From: an uncultured Collinsella sp.
GTDB taxonomy: Bacteria > Actinomycetota > Coriobacteriia > Coriobacteriales > Coriobacteriaceae
DNA length: 7,174 bases
NCBI GenBank assembly: GCA_902478705.1
Contig: CABSMB010000060.1
Location: 1-7,174 of the forward strand
Direction of reading: 5' to 3'
A program made the translations under genes and the position numbers. A model generated the notes under the pieces. That model did not search any database. It was not told the DNA's origin and saw nothing but the letters and a program-made list of their open reading frames with translations. Positions 4,823 through 7,174 of this stretch are shown in pieces. Within the stretch, counting starts at the first letter, position 1. Every line of letters starts with the position of its first letter.

Positions 4823-5643
4823 AGCGGGCGATCCATCCCATAAAGGCGGACATGATGCGTTTGCACAGGATATTTCCGGCGAAGTTTGGTCTTGCGCTTA
4901 TGCTGGCGTTCGGCCTTCTCTTTGGCATCTTTCTAAAAAACGGAACAACGTTGCTCGCCTTTGGCAATAGCGTTTTTGGGGAGGATATTGGCTTCTGCTG
5001 GAATGTAATCGATCCTTCTGCACCCGATGAGTCCCTTGTGCGCAGCGCTTTTGCCGGTACATCCCTGTTCGTCCCACTCATCGTTTGTCTGGTGCTTTTA
5101 CAGGAGCATGGCTATAAAGAGGGGTACCGAATTTCTTCAGCAAGAGGTCTCGCCCGTTTTAATGGGGCTATGGCACATGTACTTTCGTCTGCTTCGATAA
5201 TTGGCGCAGCATATAGTGTGCTTTGCCTTCTTCTGTTTGCAATAGCCATAATACGTTGTGGGCAAAGCTGTACGCACGACATGCTGGCTGCATTTTTGCC
5301 TGCGATGATAATCAACGCCGTATTGGTGATATCGGTTGCGTTGGAGACGGTGACCATCTATCGGATTACAGGCAGCGCTGTATTGAGCGGGGCTGCGATA
5401 ATTATTGGATTTGTCATGAGCTTGACGCTCTACGGAACTTACCTTCAGACGCCCATACCGTCCTTGCGATGGATCTTCTTTCTTCCGGGGCCGTACCTTG
5501 GAGTCGGATGTGCCCTTGGGTATAGCGATATGGGGCAGCTGACGCTTCTGGGGTATGGCGCGGCAGCCAGCTGTCTATCGGTATTGATTTACGCTCTCGT
5601 GAGCTTTCGTGCTGGGGGTGTGCTCAATGGATCGTCAGACTAG
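4819..5643 (+). CDS. ABC-2 type permease subunit 1
   Basis: A 274-residue membrane protein with six predicted helices (about 20-39, 75-96, 119-145, 156-178, 185-206 and 242-264). The first outer loop is long (40-74) and carries acidic residues. The inner segment between helices 2 and 3 reads E-x-G-Y-K-E-G-Y-R-x-S-S-A-R-G-x-A-R, the pattern of the coupling region that contacts the ATPase in ABC-2 permeases. The start overlaps the stop of the ATPase gene (ATGA at 4819-4822), indicating translational coupling. No extracytoplasmic catalytic domain is visible. It probably forms a heterodimeric channel with the next gene product; the substrate cannot be told from sequence. Confidence 0.82.
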   Translation: MKRAIHPIKADMMRLHRIFPAKFGLALMLAFGLLFGIFLKNGTTLLAFGNSVFGEDIGFCWNVIDPSAPDESLVRSAFAGTSLFVPLIVCLVLLQEHGYKEGYRISSARGLARFNGAMAHVLSSASIIGAAYSVLCLLLFAIAIIRCGQSCTHDMLAAFLPAMIINAVLVISVALETVTIYRITGSAVLSGAAIIIGFVMSLTLYGTYLQTPIPSLRWIFFLPGPYLGVGCALGYSDMGQLTLLGYGAAASCLSVLIYALVSFRAGGVLNGSSD

Positions 5644-6445
5644 AAGATTCCTTCATTCAGAATTGAAGCATGTGAGCAAATGGACGTACGCCTTAATCCT
5701 GGTAATTTATGCGTGCATGGTGGTATTGCAGCTTAATTCTTTCCCGATGTGGTTCTGTAGCCTCCGTGAGAACAGTTTCTTAGGCTTTTTCCCAGACCCG
5801 ACGCTTCTGCTGTCGGCAGAGGATGTCCTTCTATTTGGTAATGCAGAGGTTTTTCGCGGTCTGCTGTTCAACGTAGCCCCGTTGGCTCATGCATTGTTCT
5901 TTCCGTTCATCGCGGCTTGCATTGTGCCGCGCTTTGTCAGTTCGGGCTTTATTGAGGAACCGTGGGGGTTGTCGGAGGCTCGGGGAGGGAAGCGTGTGTG
6001 CGCTATCGTTGCGCGAGTGGTGCTGTCTTCCTTTGCCCTTTTGGGCGCGTTTATCCTGTCGAGTGTCGTTTTGTACTGTCTTAACTGCGCGATCGTTTTG
6101 TATGCTCAGCAGTATTTCAACCTGCATGTATTTTGCTATCGACTTGTTCTTGCTGCCGCTGCCTGCCTTGCATACGTTGTTTCTTGCGTAATTGTTGTTT
6201 CCTATTTTGGGTCCGGCTTCGGTCCGATTGGCATGCTGTTGCTTGTCAACGTCGTGGCGATCTACATACAGCTCGGGGCCAATTCCATGCTTCCGCTTCC
6301 AGCCTCGATGCTCATGTGGATTTGTGGCGTGACCCCGTTGGGGAATAGTCAATGCATTTCGATTCTAATTGACTGCCTAATAAACGTAGCAAGCGTTTTT
6401 GCCATCTGCTTTACCGTCGACCGATTACGGTCGAGATTTCTTTGA
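5627..6445 (+). CDS. ABC-2 type permease subunit 2
   Basis: A 272-residue membrane protein with about six helices (19-37, 83-101, 124-150, 170-194, 200-218 and 245-264) and the same layout as subunit 1: one N-terminal helix, a long outer loop (38-82), then a cytoplasmic segment between helices 2 and 3 containing EARGGKR, which parallels SARGLAR in subunit 1. The two permeases therefore look like diverged paralogues forming a heterodimer. ATG 5627 is chosen because GGGGGTG precedes it at a suitable distance and MDRQTRRFLHSELK is a normal cytoplasmic N-terminus. A GTG at 5609 in the same frame would add six residues. It overlaps the upstream gene by 17 bases. Family assignment rests on topology and context more than on motifs. 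Confidence 0.75.
   Translation: MDRQTRRFLHSELKHVSKWTYALILVIYACMVVLQLNSFPMWFCSLRENSFLGFFPDPTLLLSAEDVLLFGNAEVFRGLLFNVAPLAHALFFPFIAACIVPRFVSSGFIEEPWGLSEARGGKRVCAIVARVVLSSFALLGAFILSSVVLYCLNCAIVLYAQQYFNLHVFCYRLVLAAAACLAYVVSCVIVVSYFGSGFGPIGMLLLVNVVAIYIQLGANSMLPLPASMLMWICGVTPLGNSQCISILIDCLINVASVFAICFTVDRLRSRFL
6417..6443 (+). terminator. Weak hairpin with T-rich tail at the end of the ABC operon
   Basis: TCGACCG (6417-6423) pairs perfectly with CGGTCGA (6428-6434) around the loop ATTA and is followed by GATTTCTTT. It overlaps the last codons of the second permease. The stem is short, so this is only a possible terminator; the much stronger hairpin at 6484 lies just beyond. Confidence 0.3.
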
Positions 6446-6483
6446 GTGTTTGTGAGGGATAATCATACCGAGCATACCAAATA

Positions 6484-6525
6484 CAGGGGGGGGCGGGCAC
6501 CGTGGCTGGTGTCCGCCCCCCCCTG
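6484..6525. terminator. Strong GC hairpin between convergent genes, probable bidirectional terminator
   Basis: The 18-bp stem runs 6484-6501 with 6508-6525, with one G-U pair and the 6-base loop GTGGCT. It begins CA followed by eight G and ends with eight C followed by TG. It sits between the stop of the permease gene and the stop of the minus-strand amidotransferase, where a shared terminator is expected. No clear T-tract follows on either strand (GCTTAGGAGGCTTT on plus), so it may act by RNA structure alone. Confidence 0.7.
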
Positions 6526-6558
6526 GCTTAGGAGGCTTTAACCCGTGTGGCTTGCGAG

Positions 6559-7174
6559 CTAGCGGGCCTGCTTTACCTTGGCCGCTGCCTCGACAAACGA
6601 CTTCCACAGGTTAAAGTCGGTCTCGAGTGTCTGCCAGGTGTACTCGGGATGCCATTGCACGCCCAAGCAGAAAGGCTGGCCTTCGACCTCGATGCACTCG
6701 GGAACGCCGTCGGTTGCCTTGGCGACCAAGCGCGTGCTTTTACCCAGACGATCGACGCAGCAGTGGTGTGCGGAGTTGGTTTGGATCAGCCTGTGTCCGC
6801 CAACCGCGTGGTCGAGCAGCGAGCCCGGCACGACCTCGACGGGATGCACAGGGTCGTTGAGCACGTGGGTATGGCGCCACTGCGTGTGGCCCTCGCGAGC
6901 GCCCAGACTCGGCACGTCCATGCACAGGGTGCCGCCAGTGGCGACGTTGAGCAACTGCGTGCCGCGGCAGGTGGTAAAGAGCGGCTTTTTGGCACGGAGC
7001 ACCTCGCCGACCAGCTTGAACTCAAAGCTATCGCGGATCTCGCAGCAGAGGGTGGGGTCGTAGGGTCGATCATCGCCCCAGCGTTTGGGGTTGACGTCCG
7101 GGCCGCCGGGAATAGCGATACCGTCGGCGATATCGACGTAATGACGGATAACCTCAATGTCCTCGGTGATGGAC
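6559..7174 (-). CDS. Peptidase C26 / gamma-glutamyl-GABA hydrolase-like glutamine amidotransferase, N-terminus missing
   Basis: The frame stays open to the window end, giving 204 residues and lacking roughly the first 40-50 of a usual 240-260. Numbering from the first codon read (7173), the oxyanion-strand motif PGGPDVNP is at 22-29, the nucleophile elbow TTCRGTQ has Cys69, NVATGGTL follows, then NSAHH, and VQWHPE carries His175 and Glu177. This Cys-His-Glu triad and the GGxDVxP and CRGxQ motifs define class I amidotransferases of the PuuD type, which hydrolyse gamma-glutamyl bonds, for example gamma-glutamyl-GABA in putrescine breakdown. The usual SxHHQ reads SAHHC here, so the exact substrate is uncertain. 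A shorter GTG-initiated frame from 7002 would lose the oxyanion motif and is not the start. It is convergent with the ABC operon and shows GC-rich codon use. Confidence 0.9.
   Translation of the reverse strand, partial: SITEDIEVIRHYVDIADGIAIPGGPDVNPKRWGDDRPYDPTLCCEIRDSFEFKLVGEVLRAKKPLFTTCRGTQLLNVATGGTLCMDVPSLGAREGHTQWRHTHVLNDPVHPVEVVPGSLLDHAVGGHRLIQTNSAHHCCVDRLGKSTRLVAKATDGVPECIEVEGQPFCLGVQWHPEYTWQTLETDFNLWKSFVEAAAKVKQAR

Noticed and set aside
5831..6352. Minus-strand open frame (173 codons) opposite the second permease
   Set aside because: A His/Lys/Arg/Asn-rich reading of hydrophobic codons on the other strand; no ribosome binding site or family signature.
6578..7063. Plus-strand open frame (161 codons) opposite the amidotransferase
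   Set aside because: The minus strand encodes all catalytic motifs of a C26 enzyme; the plus frame has no recognisable features.

Overview
The window looks like the end of a draft contig from a GC-rich bacterium. The sequence features that bear on the source are GC-rich codon choice in the flanking genes, a c-di-GMP/phosphorelay protein, and a DUF2975 plus YozG-like regulator pair typical of Gram-positive bacteria. An anaerobic gut actinobacterium of the Coriobacteriia (Collinsella-like) is my best guess. That is inference; no rRNA or marker gene is present to confirm it. The first 37 bases are not genomic: they are a Nextera sequencing adapter left on the contig, and the native sequence begins at about 38.

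Layout. (1) 38-314 (+) is the C-terminal end of a probable alpha/beta hydrolase cut by the contig end. (2) 526-2787 (+) is a two-gene signalling unit: a 626-residue protein with a PAS-like, cysteine-bearing N-terminus, a degenerate GGDEF domain, a receiver domain and an HD-GYP domain, followed 24 bases later by a small histidine phosphotransfer (HPt) protein. (3) 2788-3017 is intergenic and holds a striking 64-base hairpin with perfect 18-bp outer arms, then an operator-like inverted repeat. (4) 3018-3916 (+) is a DUF2975 membrane protein followed by a small Cro/CI-type regulator, ended by a good intrinsic terminator. (5) 4061-6445 (+) is a three-gene ABC-2 exporter operon (ATPase plus two permeases) with overlapping genes, preceded by its own promoter. 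(6) 6484-6525 is a very strong hairpin between convergent genes. (7) 6559-7174 (-) is a peptidase C26 / gamma-glutamyl-GABA hydrolase-type glutamine amidotransferase cut at its N-terminus by the window end.

How the genes may work together. In the signalling unit, the GGDEF domain has lost its catalytic motif (GCDKF) but keeps the RxxD inhibitory-site motif. It may therefore sense c-di-GMP and tune the HD-GYP phosphodiesterase, while the receiver domain takes phosphoryl groups from the neighbouring HPt. In the middle region, a 15-base motif within the inverted repeat ahead of the DUF2975/regulator operon recurs with 13 of 15 matches on the other strand across the promoter of the ABC exporter. 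This suggests that the small regulator controls itself and the exporter, with the DUF2975 protein as a possible membrane sensor. That membrane sensor/regulator/exporter module is the best candidate for an undescribed system here. All regulatory links are inference from sequence.
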